DNA from: Phragmites australis
Lineage: Eukaryota; Streptophyta; Magnoliopsida; Poales; Poaceae
Direction of reading: 5' to 3'
Length of the DNA: 64,000 nucleotides
Assembly: GCF_958298935.1 (NCBI RefSeq)
Contig: NC_084942.1
Location: 8,873,501 to 8,937,500, forward strand
In this document: positions 21,716-33,408 of the stretch, in pieces
Numbering within the stretch: position 1 is the first letter of the stretch
Layout: the number at the start of each line of letters is the position of its first letter
Notes under the pieces: model-generated
Databases searched by the model: none
What the model was told of the DNA's origin: nothing
What the model saw: only the letters and a program-made list of their open reading frames with translations
Translations under genes and position numbers: made by a program

Positions 21716-22340
21716 TATCGAATATCTAACTATAGGGTATATGATCATAAGGAGTACATCATATAATAACAAGGTATATACGAAGCATATTCGCCAGCTC
21801 CAGATATCGCGGAACCGAATCAGCAGTACCTGATACACCCGAAATTAAGGAAGTACATACTAGGAAGATTTAGATTGGCTATCCAACCCGATACGACCAG
21901 TATTCAAAATAGATCTATCTACTTGGACATCAAGGAAGACAACTCTCTATCGACTACGACTGGATAGGAGTCGATACCTCACCCCTATATAAGTCAGAAA
22001 GGCTGGAGGGGGGAAAGACATGACGAAACACACTAGACAACCACAACTAAACATGGACAAGAATTACGAGCAACACGGAAAGCAACAACAGAGGAGTTAC
22101 TCGACGACTTGAGCCCTATGATAGATTAGATCCAATCAACTCCTTGTAATAGTCTTAGCTATCTTGCTTATACTCGAGATCATCAATACAAGGCAGAAAC
22201 ACCCCCACAGGACGTAGGGTATTATTCCAATCGGAGGCCCGAACCTGTATACATTGTTTTGTCTCTCTTCATGATTAATCCCTACTCTCGTAAGTATCCA
22301 GTTAATTTACAGATATATTGTCAGGAACTAATCTTCGACA
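21716..22340 (+). repeat. 3' LTR of copy 1
   Basis: Starts TATCGAATATC (the terminal TG has mutated to TA) and ends CTTCGACA. A TATA box is intact here (TATATAA, 21986-21992), whereas the 5' LTR has ctatatac at the same place. Confidence 0.9.
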
Positions 22341-23300
22341 ACTCTACTATAAAAGGAGGCTATGTCTAGAGCGACCGGATATGTGCCTAGCCAAAACAAT
22401 CAAATTCCAAGCAAGAAGCTGAGGAAACAATACACGGCAAGTCTAGTCAAATAGGAACAGAGATAATCCATTGAGGATCCACAACTGAGTCAAATTACGA
22501 TGAGATTCATCTAACAATGGTTTCAAGATTTAGAACACGAGAGAGCTCGCTAAGTTCCTTAAGATTAGATCCAAATATATCTTATTATAATGGTCTTTTC
22601 CTGAAATTAATTAAGACAAAATATGATATAAAGCTTTTATCCTGATAGAGACATGAACCTGTTTAGAATCTTATGTCCTACTCTTTGATATGCATAGTTA
22701 ACCACCATGTATGTGTACTTTAAATAATTGTTTGCATAATAGACTTTACCAAGGATCCGGAACTGTGGGCTGATCGATCACACGGTGGATGTTAAAACCA
22801 AACACCGCATTACAATAGTATATTGAAAATAGTGAAATGGGGTTGATCTTAGGTAATACTGAGTACGCTGCTCTAACCATTAGAATTGTCTAGTAACCAT
22901 GCAAGATCCCTGAAACCCTTTGGAGAGTTTCTACAGCTCGAGCCAGCAAAATTCATCCAGTTACGTACTTTACTACCAAAATTAAGCTAAATTCTCTGTT
23001 GAACTCCGGTATAATTTTACACCTCGAAATTTGGCTCATGCTTGTGTAGAGCTGCATCTGGTCCGTGTACTGTTCTGCCCTGTGCCATGCCATGTGTCTG
23101 CGGTTTCAAATTCTCCAACGTCGAGGCACCAAAAAAATTATTCTCATGCCGGCAGTAACTTCCAAAATGCATTTGAATTAAAGATGCCTGTGCAAGGCGA
23201 CCTAGTCACTCTTTCATTCATAGTGGCGCGGCGCCATATGGCCGTCTTTGTAAAACCGCAGGACCACATGGGCGGCAAGAACGGCCTAGCTAGCTACGCC
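22341..23300. other. Gene-free DNA and upstream region of the 23.4-kb gene
   Basis: No gene or recognisable element between 22341 and about 23000. The last 250 bp is the presumed promoter region of the small gene and contains a GC-rich box (tggcgcggcgccatatggcc, 23223-23242) that is nearly palindromic. Confidence 0.4.
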
Positions 23301-23303
23301 CTC

Positions 23304-23310
23304 TATAAAT
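23304..23310 (+). promoter_or_regulatory. TATA box of the small-protein gene
   Basis: TATAAAT in the context ccctctataaatacgcctc, 90 bp before the ATG. It implies a start near 23335 and a 5' leader of about 60 nt that holds a (CTC)n tract (about 23356-23382). Confidence 0.7.
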
Positions 23311-23393
23311 ACGCCTCACCACATGACCTTATCTCAGAATCTGTTGGCGCTCACTCTCCTCCTCCTCCTCCTCCTCCTCCTCTAACCAACAAG

Positions 23394-23633
23394 ATGGTTC
23401 ACCGGCCGGCTGCAGCCGATCAGGAGGCGGGGCGGCTCCAGCAGGACCGGGCGGCGGCGAGAGGCGGGAGGCGTCAGCAGCAGCAGGCGCAGGAGCTGAT
23501 GCTGCGGCGGCTGCTGCCGTGCAACAAGGGGAAGGCGTGCCGGTTCAAGCGCACCTGCTTCAGCGAGGAGGAGGACGCCGCCTCCTCCGCCATGCTGCTC
23601 CTCGCCTGCGTCGTCTTCGCCCCCTCTCTTTGA
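23394..23633 (+). CDS. Small intronless protein, 79 residues, unknown function
   Basis: ATG at 23394 is preceded by aacaag and lies 90 bp after a good TATA box; the frame ends in TGA at 23633. Upstream in-frame ATGs (23031, 23187) lie before the TATA box, so I chose the downstream start. The protein is Ala/Arg/Gln-rich at the N-terminus (residues 5-40), then has CNKGKACRFKRTCFS (about residues 43-57), an acidic patch EEEDAASS and a hydrophobic end MLLLACVVFAPSL. It has no cleavable signal peptide. Strong GC bias at third positions fits a grass gene rather than a transposon. I do not recognise the family. An intact frame, core promoter and lack of nearby TE coding make it the best host-gene candidate here. 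Confidence 0.6.
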   Translation: MVHRPAAADQEAGRLQQDRAAARGGRRQQQQAQELMLRRLLPCNKGKACRFKRTCFSEEEDAASSAMLLLACVVFAPSL

Positions 23634-24678
23634 TGACGATTAGTTACCGCTACCGCTAGTTGATCATGTGGAGTAGTAACTGTGGAGATTATTAGGGCGA
23701 TTAATTATAATTTCCTATCATGTGATGCGTTTCAGTGTGTACCCAAGATGTTCAGTTTGTAGTGTCTCCCCCCATGTGTGGTACGGCAGATAATTTGGTG
23801 TTTTGGTTAGTATTGCAGGATTTCTTCACCTGTGCTTAATCACTGTTAAATGGTGCTCAACTAAAACCATTTTAATTAAAAGTGGAGTTAATTATGCGCT
23901 TGCTTGCCATGGGAAATGCACAATTGGACTGCATCTAGAGGAGAGATTCAAACTTGGGATGGGTCAGTTGTATGTATAGGGCATGTGTAGGGAGATTCAA
24001 ACTTGGGATAGCCGAAATTGAGCCGAAATTCGGGCATGTGTAGGGATGCAAGGTTCAATTTTTTGTCAATCAAAACCTACTCTACCTAAGTAAAAATTTA
24101 ATTTCACCTGATTGCTAGTTTATTTTCTTTGCATAGATTTGTAGGAAAAATGAACTAGAGTAGGTTATTGGTGTCGCACCACTTCCATCCGTACGTATAT
24201 GGCACGTACAGCTTCTTCAGTCTGATGGCAAAAATAAACTGAGTTGATATGAGATGAGAATGCAGAGCACTAATTAAAATTAAAGTTTGTGGGTGCCATT
24301 TCTGTAAGTGAAATGGGATGAATGGTGTGTGTTATGTTCTCGATCATGCGCTGGTCCGGCCGGCTCCCTTTTGTTCGAGCCAGATAATTAATTGAACTCC
24401 AGGCGGGCGTTCCACGAGAATTGAAGAAAGACACATACGTACGAGGCTGCCGGTTCACCTAGCTTAACCACAAGGTCGGTCAGTCCAATAAGGCCCACGA
24501 AACTGTTTATTTTTCGTTTTTTCTTCTCATTTTTCATTTTTATACGTTTATACGTGTATAGTTTAAATCCTATGATTTATTTTTATAATTTTGACCTTTC
24601 ACAAGCATTCGACAATTCAAAAGGTTAAATTCAACAAATTGTGAAACCTAATTCAACAATTGTGAAGACATAACAACC
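23634..24678. other. 3' flank of the small gene and intergenic DNA
   Basis: AT-rich, no gene. A small imperfect duplication of gagattcaaacttggga and ggcatgtgtaggga occurs around 23943-24054. Confidence 0.4.
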
Positions 24679-24744
24679 GTTGCTGATAGCAACTGAAATA
24701 AGTGCCACTGTGTTGCTGATAGCAACTGAAATAAGTGCCACTGT
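24679..24744. repeat. 33-bp tandem duplication
   Basis: Two identical 33-bp units start at 24679 and 24712, each with an internal inverted pair (ttgctgatagcaa). Confidence 0.9.
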
Positions 24745-25017
24745 TGTCTTTCCGTGGTCCGTCTATAAGATGGGAACTCGACTATTGGTATTACACCACA
24801 AGTTACAACTAAAATCGTAACTATTGGTAACAACCGTCATAATAATGATAAAGTTTTGACATGGCCAATCCAAATAACTACAAGCATACTTGTGGCCTAA
24901 ATTGGGAAGCTTACGAGAACACACCCAAGTCCAAGGCACCATCAATTTATTTATAAAAAAGAACTAAGCGATAGCGTACAAGATCCGGTTTGAATACAAA
25001 CTAGCATAGATAACATC

Positions 25018-25150
25018 CTTGTTGTATACGGCTGTGACGCATAGTTGTATTCGGATTGTAAGAGTCCAACCCTCTCTGTTTGTTTGACATAAAGCAATAC
25101 AAACCCACCGATCAAGCCACAGTGATCAAAATCACACTTTCGCTAAACCA
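25018..25150 (+). mobile_element. LINE 3' tail fragment
   Basis: Related to 28969-29090 at the 3' end of the LINE described below: both have tacggctgtgac, accctctctgtttgttt (one mismatch) and gtgatcaaaatca in the same order. Only the 3' tail is present, consistent with 5' truncation or a broken copy. Confidence 0.6.
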
Positions 25151-25173
25151 TGGCAGCGACCAAAGCCCACTAT

Positions 25174-25288
25174 ATTTTTTTTCAGAAATAGGGCCCACAC
25201 TCATCCATTTAGTAGAGGAAATGAACGAGCGTCCCGGGGGAGCGCCGGGGATCGAACCCGGGTCGCCCCCCTGGGAGCTGCCTCCAGG
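25174..25288 (-). mobile_element. SINE with 16-bp target-site duplication
   Basis: A 115-bp insertion is bracketed by perfect direct repeats gaccaaagcccactat at 25158-25173 and 25289-25304. Read on the minus strand it begins with a tRNA-like head containing a B box (GGTTCGATCCC, within 25242-25262), then a unique body, and ends in an A-rich tail (complement of 25176-25183). No A box fits well, so the 5' end may be truncated or diverged. Structure and duplication fit a plant tRNA-derived SINE. Confidence 0.75.
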
Positions 25289-25304
25289 GACCAAAGCCCA
25301 CTAT

Positions 25305-26106
25305 TGGTCGGCCTTGTTGCCTGTCCAACGCGACCAACGCCTGCTCTTCGCTGGCCTTGTTGCTTCGCTGCTTCACGCCTGTGTTCTCATTGGCGTCCAC
25401 GTCTGCATCCAAGCCGGGAACGTCCGTGCCTCGTGCTGTTGGTGTTCCGATGGCCACGGACCCACAAACCGGTCTTCCGATTGAAGACCCTGCTGCCAAG
25501 AAGGCCGATCTGAAACTGGACCAGATTTTGAATTTTGAATCGAGCAGTTTTCACGGAGGCGATTCCTGGCGACTCGTGACTCCGGGGTGTCCTACAGCCC
25601 TCTGATCCCGGACGTCCTATCCTGCAGGCCGGCGTGTCTCGCCGCTGTCGTGCAAGTCACCTTCGCGGAGTCACCGGGGCCGTTCGTGATGGGCTCCGTG
25701 ATCTAAGCGGGGTGGTGGCACGCGGTGACGTGTCGACGGATGCCGCCGCAGCGGAATCGACCTGCAGGTGGTGGCAATGAAGAATCGGAGAATCACGCGT
25801 GCTGTCACCACAGCACTGAGCATGCCCCTGCCGCCGGCGCCATGGAGGTCGGACTTGGCAGAAGCCTTTTGGTGGCCGAGAGGATCCGGTGGCCAATACA
25901 CCGGGTACTGACACTTTGGAATTGTTGACGCCATGGTGTCGCAGTGGTAGAAGCCTTCGTGTGGACCTCTGCCAAAGCTACGGGTAACGCCAGCCACAAC
26001 GTTAGGCGACATGCCAGGAATGTTCTGTCTGATCCTTCCCTGCCAACGTTTCTAAATCATAAACACACCAGCAATATTCTATCAACCTGCAATGACATGC
26101 CTTTGA
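25305..26106. other. GC-rich stretch, perhaps 5' part of the LINE
   Basis: Overlapping open frames on both strands, none over 135 codons and none with a recognisable domain. It leads without a break into the LINE ORF1-like frame at 26107, so it may be the LINE 5' region. Confidence 0.3.
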
Positions 26107-27190
26107 TTGGCTGGTACCAGAGAAGCAGAAAGCAATAAGCAAGAACACCTATCAAAGATGGATATCAATGCGGATATGAGGATCCAGGTCAGTAAGTCCA
26201 TCTCTGTTACTTATTCTAGGAGGACGAAAGCCTCCAATCTGTTGCGGCCTCTCAAAAACATGGCCCCTCAGAAGAGTATAAAAAAGAAAGTCACAAGTAC
26301 ACCTGTGGTGGACACTGAGGTCAGAAGGAGCCAGAGAAAGAATAAGGGATTACCAAGGCTTAGGTCTTCCACCATGGCTAGCACATCCAGAACATCAAAA
26401 AGAAGTACAAGAATCCTTAGAGGCATGTCTAACCTAGCCATATCCCTGAGTAACCTTCCCTCTTTAAATTTGTTCCCTAGTCTTTCTAAGTTCCCTTCTC
26501 TTAGGATATTGATAATTTTACTACGCTTATTTCGGCCATATCTATTGATGCTATTCAGAAGGAGGCCGTTGAAGTATGTCGTCTTCCTCTTGAAGAGGTG
26601 ACGAAGGAGATACTGCTGGAGTCAAGGATGGACCATGAAGACTGCCAGCATACCTCTATAATTTCTTAGCTTTTGTGTCCATGGATTTGATAACCTTAAG
26701 TAAAGAAGGTCTGTTGGACCGGTTCATGTATGGCCGTCCCCTTACTCTGTATGAGCGTCCTGGTGGCGAAAAAAAAAATGTCTGAGCTCGGGAATGAAGA
26801 TAGAGCGAGTCTGTCGACTGTTCACCTTACGTTTCTGGATCTTTGGGATGAAAATTACTTTCCTCTCTGCAACTTTGTTCCCTGCTTGTTGTGGTTGGTA
26901 CCTCGCAATTTATTTATTTCTTTGGCTCTTTATCCATTCTTGGTGGATTCTTCAATATGAGTGCTTGGTCTGCTTCACTATATCCTTACAACACTCTGGG
27001 TGGTGTTTGAGTTGGTCCAATCTGATCTACGGTCAGATTCAGGTTTCTCCTTCTACCTGTGTTGCCAATGCATGTCAAGAAAAGAATCTGGAGCATTTTG
27101 AACTGGAACATCAGAGGCTTAAATGCTGAGAGGAAATGTCTAGCAGTCAGAAATAAAATTGAAGAGAGTGCCTGTAATATTTTTTTATCC
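26107..27190 (+). pseudogene. LINE: ORF1 C-terminus and start of endonuclease
   Basis: The frame 26107-26601 contains VDTEVRRSQRKNKG followed by a basic stretch, typical of the end of the first ORF region of plant L1-type LINEs. At about 27090 a different frame reads ILNWNIRGLNAERK, the opening of the APE-type endonuclease of ORF2, and stops after some 35 residues. Most of the endonuclease and the core RT are missing before the next recognisable LINE part at 28080. Multiple stops and shifts; inactive. Confidence 0.65.
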
Positions 27191-27339
27191 AGTTGACTGA
27201 AGAAAAGCACCAATCAAACTGTTCAAGAAGAGGATCCAACTGCATGTGGCTATAAGTGAATTTTCTTCCTTTTAGAGGGATTTTGTAAGACTTCATCACT
27301 GGGATCTCCTGTGCCTCATGTATCGGTCTCTGGATTAAA

Positions 27340-28045
27340 TAGTTGATACGCACAGTACAACAGTTGTAGTATCACAGTCAAATTTCGTATGTAAATGATA
27401 AGATTATAGGTACAAAAGGCTTACAAACCATACTGAATATTACACACCTGGCCTAGTGGCCAGCAAAACACACAACGAAAGCAAAAGCCCAAGCTACAAG
27501 CAGCGAGGGGGCGAATGCGGCCTCAGAGACTATTCTTTATCCCCGGCTTCACCTCCAACGGAGTCAGCATTGAGTTCTTCATCTGAAGGACAGCAAGATT
27601 GAGTACGAAAGGTACTCAGGAAGCCCTATACTACTTCAAGATGTGATAAATGCATAAAGGGGTTTATTCAAGGATAGACTTTACGGTTTAGATTTAAGCG
27701 TAAAGTAGTTTATGCAGATTACCAATTGTATCAACTATGGTTGATTTCAAGATATTTTAAGTAGTTCAAAACCAGTGACGAGCTGTTTCTGGGGTTTCTC
27801 AGTCCTAGGAGGGGCTACACCTCACTCTGCAGTCCCTTTTTATCACCTGGTGTACATCTAGTGCCACACAGCTTCTGGCGGAGTGAGCTAGGAACCAAAT
27901 CATACGGACATCTAGTCCACACATTCACTCATCAAAACTCACACTCTCAAAGTCTATTCAAGTGTGACCATGCCTTCGCATATTCATGACCGTAGACACG
28001 GCTATTCGAATAGATTTACACTCTACAGATGTTATATAGCTTTAC
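27340..28045. other. Foreign insert in the LINE
   Basis: The LINE reading is interrupted by about 700 bp without coding potential. The words gattgagtacgaaaggtactcagg and ggggctacacctc recall LTR sequence of Tekay/Del-type elements from memory, but no LTR ends were found. The origin is uncertain. Confidence 0.3.
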
Positions 28046-28059
28046 CCATGTGATATGCT

Positions 28060-29110
28060 CAGCCTCCAATCGTTGCAAGCGGAGGAAGAACTGTCTATGG
28101 AAGGGGACTGATTTAAATTCTTCTAAAAAACCTTTGGTTGCTTGGGATAAAGTTTGTAGGCCAAAGGCTAAAGGGGGTTTGGGTGTGGTTAATCTCCGAA
28201 TTCAGAATGAGGCTCTTCTGACCAAGAACTTGCATAAATTTTATAACAAATTTGATCTCCCCTAGGTGCACTTGATTTGGGGGGCATACTATCAGCATGG
28301 TTAGGTCCCCCACCTAGAGCTCAATAAAGGATCCTTCTGGTGGAAGGATATTCTTAAATCGGTAAATCACTTCAGGGGAATTGCTTCCTGCAAAGTTGGC
28401 ATGGGAGATTCTGTTTTACATTGGAATGATGTTTGGGACTCTTCCTACCTCATGGATCAGCTGCCAACTCTTTTCTCCTATGCTAGAAAGGAGAACACCT
28501 TCATTGCCGCGTTTAGGCAAGACATGTCGGCTCATAGTCAATTCCATACTCACCTATCAGAGCAGGCCTTCCAAGAGTACAAAATGTTGACTGCGAAGTT
28601 GAATCTCATCTAGAATAATCAACATCTTACAGATGAGTGGCATTACATCTGGGGTTCAAAGTACTACACAGCAAAAAAAAATTACAATCTCCCTTTCAAG
28701 GAGATACAACCCTCGGCTCCATTTATCTAGATTTGGAAATCCAATTGCAGCAACAAGCTGAAAGGTTTTTCTTAGCTTCTCATAATGGACAGGCTTAATA
28801 CAAGAAACCTCTTGCATAGGAAAAGATTCAGAGTTGAAGACAATAACTATGCTTGTGTCCTCTGCAATAATAGCGTTGAAGAGACTGTTTTCCACTTATT
28901 CTTTGATTGCCCTTTTGCCTCTAGATGCTGGAGGACCATCAACTTCAACTGGAATCAAAACCTTACTGTGTACGGCTGTGACTCGTCGTTGTAATCATAT
29001 TGTAATACTAGTCCAGCCCTCTCTGTTTGTTTTATATGTAGCATTACATTTTCACCAATCAAGGCACGGTGATCAAAATCAGATTGTTGCAATTTTACAC
29101 TAAGTGGTTG
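28060..29110 (+). pseudogene. LINE: ORF2 C-terminus with zf-RVT domain and 3' tail
   Basis: One plus frame with about five stops reads KPLVAWDKVCRPKAKGGLG (thumb/connection region), then MGDSVLHWNDVW, then the zinc-binding zf-RVT domain: DRLNTRNLLHRKR, CVLCNNSVEETVFHLFFDC and RCW. These are standard for the C-terminus of plant LINE reverse transcriptases. The tail 28969-29090 is shared with 25018-25150. No poly-A tail is obvious at the end. Confidence 0.8.
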
Positions 29111-32100
29111 GTCGAGCGCATTAGAGAAGACATGTTTGGTTGGTGGCGGTAGTTTGCCACACTTGTGGTAGGCAGGTTTGACCAATTGCGGCTGTTGTTT
29201 GGTTTCCTGCCAGGCTCTTTGGCATGGGGCCCAGCTGTCAGAGACATGATTTCTTACCAAACGAGTCCTATGTTCTCGATCTGCCGGGAAGATAGCTTCC
29301 TCTTGATCGCAGATCGGCCACCAAACAGCACATCATTTAGCAGCTTTAGAGGCACGAACAAATGTTTCATTAGGACATCGGAGGAGCGCCGTGCTTTCGT
29401 GCTGGAGATAATCATGCTACGGTCATTGACATGTTCAGAAATCGTCACACGTTTGTTCATTTCGAATTTGTGTATACCGAGAGCTCCTCGACCTCTGTCT
29501 CGTGGTTCCCGGCCAGGCCAGGCCAGCACAAACGTCCAACGGAATCAAAAACAGCTTCTCGCCTCTCCGACGCCGTACCACTCGTTTTCATTGCTACTTT
29601 GCTAGCTTGGCTTGATGGCTGCAAGTCTTCAACTGTAATACTTCCGAGGCAAGGTTCCACTCAATTTCAAACAAATTTAAATGAAGTGGTAAGGAGGGAG
29701 AGGTAAAATCAACCACGAGATCACCTGTAAGGTGAAATGTCTCGATGGAAAAAGATGAGGAATTCTAATGGAAGTTAGAAATTCGTAGGATAACAAATTG
29801 CAGGAGAATTTTCAAATTGTTTTTGTTAGCACCGCTCAAGTTTTAGAGTTGAAACTTCGCAGGGTGATAGATGACATTACCTCCGTAAAATTACGAAAAT
29901 TTGTAGTTAGTTTGGTCCCGGAATTAAAAAAAAGTTCAGCATGATAGCACATACTAGTTGAGGATTTGTGCTAGATGTCTCTTGTTGTACGAATGATGAA
30001 AAGTGAAATAAATTGCTCTGAGCGGTGCCTCATTTTTGTAGCTTGTTTTCCTAGGGAACAACAAGATCCTAGAGTATGCGGAGAACAAAATAAACGATGA
30101 GGAAACATAAATAGGACTCCATAGCATCTTGCCCATGAGTTTTTTTTTTTTCATAATAAGTCCAAACACGAGAGTTTTACGAATTTGTGGTTTGAATAGA
30201 GTGGAATTTGCAAGAGTACTTCGGAGGATTAACATAATACCTTCAGCTATTTTAAATGTGATTTTGTATTTACTGTTGATTAAAATTAGGGTTTCCTATC
30301 TGGTGAACTTTTGGCTAACTAGTGAAAGAAAATTTCTATTCCAGTTTGCTGAGTTGAACTTTAACTCTCGGAGTTAAAAGTTTTAATTTTGAAGGTGAAG
30401 ATTCAAATTTTTTGGCTCAATTTTTAATTTTAATTGGAAATCGGCCACTTAAAGGGTTCTAAATTTCTTAGTTGAAAAACTTTAATTTGCACTAAGTAGA
30501 ATTGAAAGTGATTCCATCAATTAAATTCTAATTAAGATTCCAAAATAAAATTGAATTGTCTAGAATTTGATTGAAATCCATTTTTCTTGTTTGGATGTAC
30601 ATAGATTTCTTTTCATAGAATCAATTACAAAATGTTTGGATGTTCAAATATGAAATCACCATCTATAAAAAAAATAAATGCTCTCTATTTCTCTCCCTCT
30701 CTCTCAACATTCCAAGTTCCATACTTCTGAGTAGTATTCCTGTCTGCCAATCTTACTATCTTGTTGTGCAAATCAATATTTTTCTGTGCCTAATCTCATG
30801 CTAATTTACTGAAAGATGTAGGTATAATATAAATTAGAAAGTAGCATCTATGAGGTATGTACAATATATTTAAAACTAAGGCATACACAACTTCACATTA
30901 TTAAGAATCAATAAACCTTCTCTCTACTATCTGATTCCAAATTTTTTAGAATGATTTTGGAGGCATCAAAATTACCACAAGTTAGAAAAGCTTGCATATT
31001 TGAAGAATTTTAGTTTGAAACTGGCTCAGGCATTATGGGTCAAACTAGTTATAATGGGTTGGACATCAACTGTAGTTTCGCACAAAATTTGTCTCATAAT
31101 TTTTGGACCATGGGAAGGTGTGTTCATTTGAATAGAAGAAGTGCAGTGGATGTTTTTCTTTGGTTGTCACTGTTCACCATGCCCCACATGTCATCCCTCT
31201 CTCTGCCTCTCACCTCTTCTCTCAGCCGAGCTGCTTCTAGAGGGCGGCGCCAACGTTGCTGACTTTGATGGCCATGCCACGTCGTCAGAGAAGCCGGCCA
31301 CGGCTCTGAGCCTTCGAGAGGAAGCGTATGCCGTCCTTATCCCCCCCCCCTTCGCTGCTCTCTTCTCTCTCCCCCACTCTCTCGTTTGGCCGAGTCCAAA
31401 GCAGAGTGCAACACACGGCACAACGGCCGCCGCCCAAATCTGTCGCGCCTAAGCATGACTCCGTCGAGCCCGAGCCACAAGAAGCAAGAGGGAGCACTCA
31501 GACAGCATCACTGACCGCCTCTCATGCAGATTCCACCCTTCCTCGGCCAAATTGGGGCGCGCCAGCCTTGTCTTCCTCGGCTCCAACCAAGTGGCTCCGC
31601 CCCTCACCGTCGAAACCGCTGGTCCGAAGCTTCTCTGCCCCAACCAATCATGGGGTGAGCCTCTCCTCACTCACCTCTCCCTTTTACACGCGTCCGTTTC
31701 CTTTGGGCCTAACGCCGGCGTGGCTCTCCGTGAGAGCCGAGCATCGCCGGCCATGGCTGCACGCTGCCGGTTGGGCCCAGTGGCCGATGAGCACACCGTT
31801 GGATCAGCAGGCTTGCGTAGATGGTGTAGAAGCTTTCGGTTGGGTTTGTTTCGCCATCATTTTGCCGCTGGCGTGCTTGACCGAGTCGTTGCCGTTGATT
31901 GCCGCCGTTTGCCATTGATGGCCGCCCTCCGGTTGTCGCCGGCGACCACACGACCTTCAATCAAGTTCCCCGTGTCATGCTAGTGCTGTCGGTGCCCTCC
32001 ACTGACCGCGCCGTGCCGCTACTCGTCGCCGGCGATGCCGGGCCGTGCCGCCGACACTATGCCGCCCCGCCCTCGTCGATTTTGACCCGTGGTCAAACCC

Positions 32101-32263
32101 GTCGGGCCCACTGTCAGCTACTGTGGCTAGCTCGGCCTGGGTGCAAAAAGTTTTCAGCCCATTTAATTTTCAGATTTAATTGGTAAATGCGAATTAGATT
32201 ATTAGTTGCATTGTTAAATCGGCTGAAACCTTATAAATACATAGAAAATAGAATGTTGCTCCA
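29111..32263. other. Gene-free DNA, AT-rich then GC-rich
   Basis: 29111-31020 is AT-rich with short repeats of ttttaattt. 31140-32180 is GC-rich (CT-rich leader, then open frames on both strands). The abrupt change from AT-rich U3-like to GC-rich leader-like sequence resembles the inside of long Tekay-type LTRs, but no ends or domains are visible. A TATA-like word (ttataaataca, 32230-32240) precedes the LTR fragment at 32264. Confidence 0.3.
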
Positions 32264-32576
32264 AATCTTTGCCAAAGCTTGCGTCCATCGATTTGGGGAA
32301 GAAACGGAAGAATGGCTTGGAGAAGAGGAAGGAAAGGTGCTGAAATTTCAGAAAAACTGGTGTGACGAATTTGATTACAACTCCCTCAAATCTTCATGCC
32401 TGTGAGAATGAATTGGATGGATTGGAAGCTAAGGAGAAGGGGATTGCAGTGGTAATACATGCATACCCTTGAATCGTGTTCTTGAGTGGGATTTTGTGAA
32501 GAAATGGTGAGAGCTTGAGAGAATGGGGGAGGGGGCAGCAGCTTCTGCTGCTTGTGGCGTGTGGGAGGGAATGGTA
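32264..32576 (-). repeat. 3' LTR remnant
   Basis: About 94% identical by eye to 35405-35715, same orientation, 3.1 kb away. It is cut at both ends. Confidence 0.85.
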
Positions 32577-33185
32577 CCTGTGTGCCTTGCACCCTCGGAA
32601 AACGGTGAGTGTGAGGTGCCAGCTATAAGGCGTCATATGGCCCTCTCCATACAACACCTCGCGGTTCACCAGTCCGCGATGAACTTGTGGCTCCATCGCG
32701 TGTTGCAGCTGGTTGTAGCGCCTTCACGTCCCCCACAACTCAGCAACTACGCAATGGTAAGATTGGTCCAAGGAGCGAACCAACTCTACCATGCCGTGCT
32801 TATTTGGTGGGGTCGCATCCGGAACTTCTTCAAAGTAGTTGACATTATTGCCCAGGATGGGAAAGTAGATGAAGGGCCATCCTCGTAGGATTGGTACCTC
32901 ACCATGAAGGGTAGCCATCGCCTTGTACGCCATCGTTTGAACTGCCATTTCTTCTAAAGTTCCAATTGCCTCGAAGTAGTTAGGGTTGGCTCCGCCTTCT
33001 ATGATCCTTGCTCGAATGTCCATGGTTGCCAGGTAATCCACCAAATCTGGCCCAACTCCTTGAGTATACACCGCGTACTCCAGCGCAAAGGTGAAATTTG
33101 GGCGCCAAAGCATCTCACGAAGGAGTGCAGGAAAACCTTCCACACCCTCGGCCCGAGTAGCCATCACCAACGTAAGAGTGGCCAT
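32577..33185 (-). pseudogene. ORF of the non-autonomous LTR element
   Basis: ATG at 33185 opens a 153-codon frame (to 32724) beginning MATLTLVMATRAEG, followed by EMLWRPNFTFALEYAVYT and ATMDIRARIIEG. After the stop, homology-like coding continues in another frame (QLQHAMEPQVHRG, VLYGEGHMTPYSWHLTLT) until it meets LTR sequence at 32576. Similar proteins occur in grass genomes next to LTR elements, as far as I remember, and I know no biochemical function. It lacks Gag zinc-knuckle, protease or RT motifs. One frameshift and a truncated end make the gene defective. Confidence 0.55.
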
Positions 33186-33393
33186 CCTTAACCCATTAAG
33201 AAGGAGATGAGTTAGAGATCATGTTTAAGAAAATTATCAACAAGCAAAGGTACACAAAGATCTAAGATAAGATAAAGAATAAAACAGAGCAAACACTTAG
33301 GGACAAAAGATAAACTTTAGTGGGTTGTCTTAGTGAGGTTAATATGTTTTATTGACTCATCCTAAGAATTTTTAGGCTACTTTATTAAACCGA

Positions 33394-33405
33394 GCTCTGA
33401 TACCA
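33394..33405 (-). promoter_or_regulatory. Primer-binding site (initiator Met)
   Basis: Minus strand TGGTATCAGAGC, an exact match to the standard initiator-Met primer site, three bases from the LTR. Confidence 0.85.
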
Positions 33406-33408
33406 CGT

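Larger units (their letters stand above)
9801..22340 (+). mobile_element. Tat-type Ty3/gypsy retrotransposon, copy 1 (decayed, both LTRs)
   Basis: LTRs of about 630 bp (9801-10432, 21716-22340) flank gag, protease, RT, RNase H and integrase in gypsy order on the plus strand. Two antisense genes follow, then a polypurine tract. An antisense ORF downstream of pol is a known trait of the Tat lineage (RIRE2-, Retand- and Grande-like). The LTRs look about 88-90% identical, so insertion is old. All sense genes carry stops or frameshifts. The five bases flanking the LTRs (acccg and actct) do not match, which suggests later rearrangement or recombination between elements. Confidence 0.9.

Noticed and set aside
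23031..23393. N-terminal extension of the 79-residue protein to 200 residues
   Set aside because: The longer frame begins before the TATA box at 23304, so those codons are promoter sequence.
25242..25262. Possible tRNA gene (B box on the minus strand)
   Set aside because: No cloverleaf or A box fits, and the segment sits inside a target duplication with an A tail, so it is a SINE.
31328..31918. 196-codon plus-strand frame in GC-rich DNA
   Set aside because: Open frames of similar length exist on the other strand and in other phases; the protein is Pro/Ser-rich low complexity. It looks like a GC-rich LTR leader.
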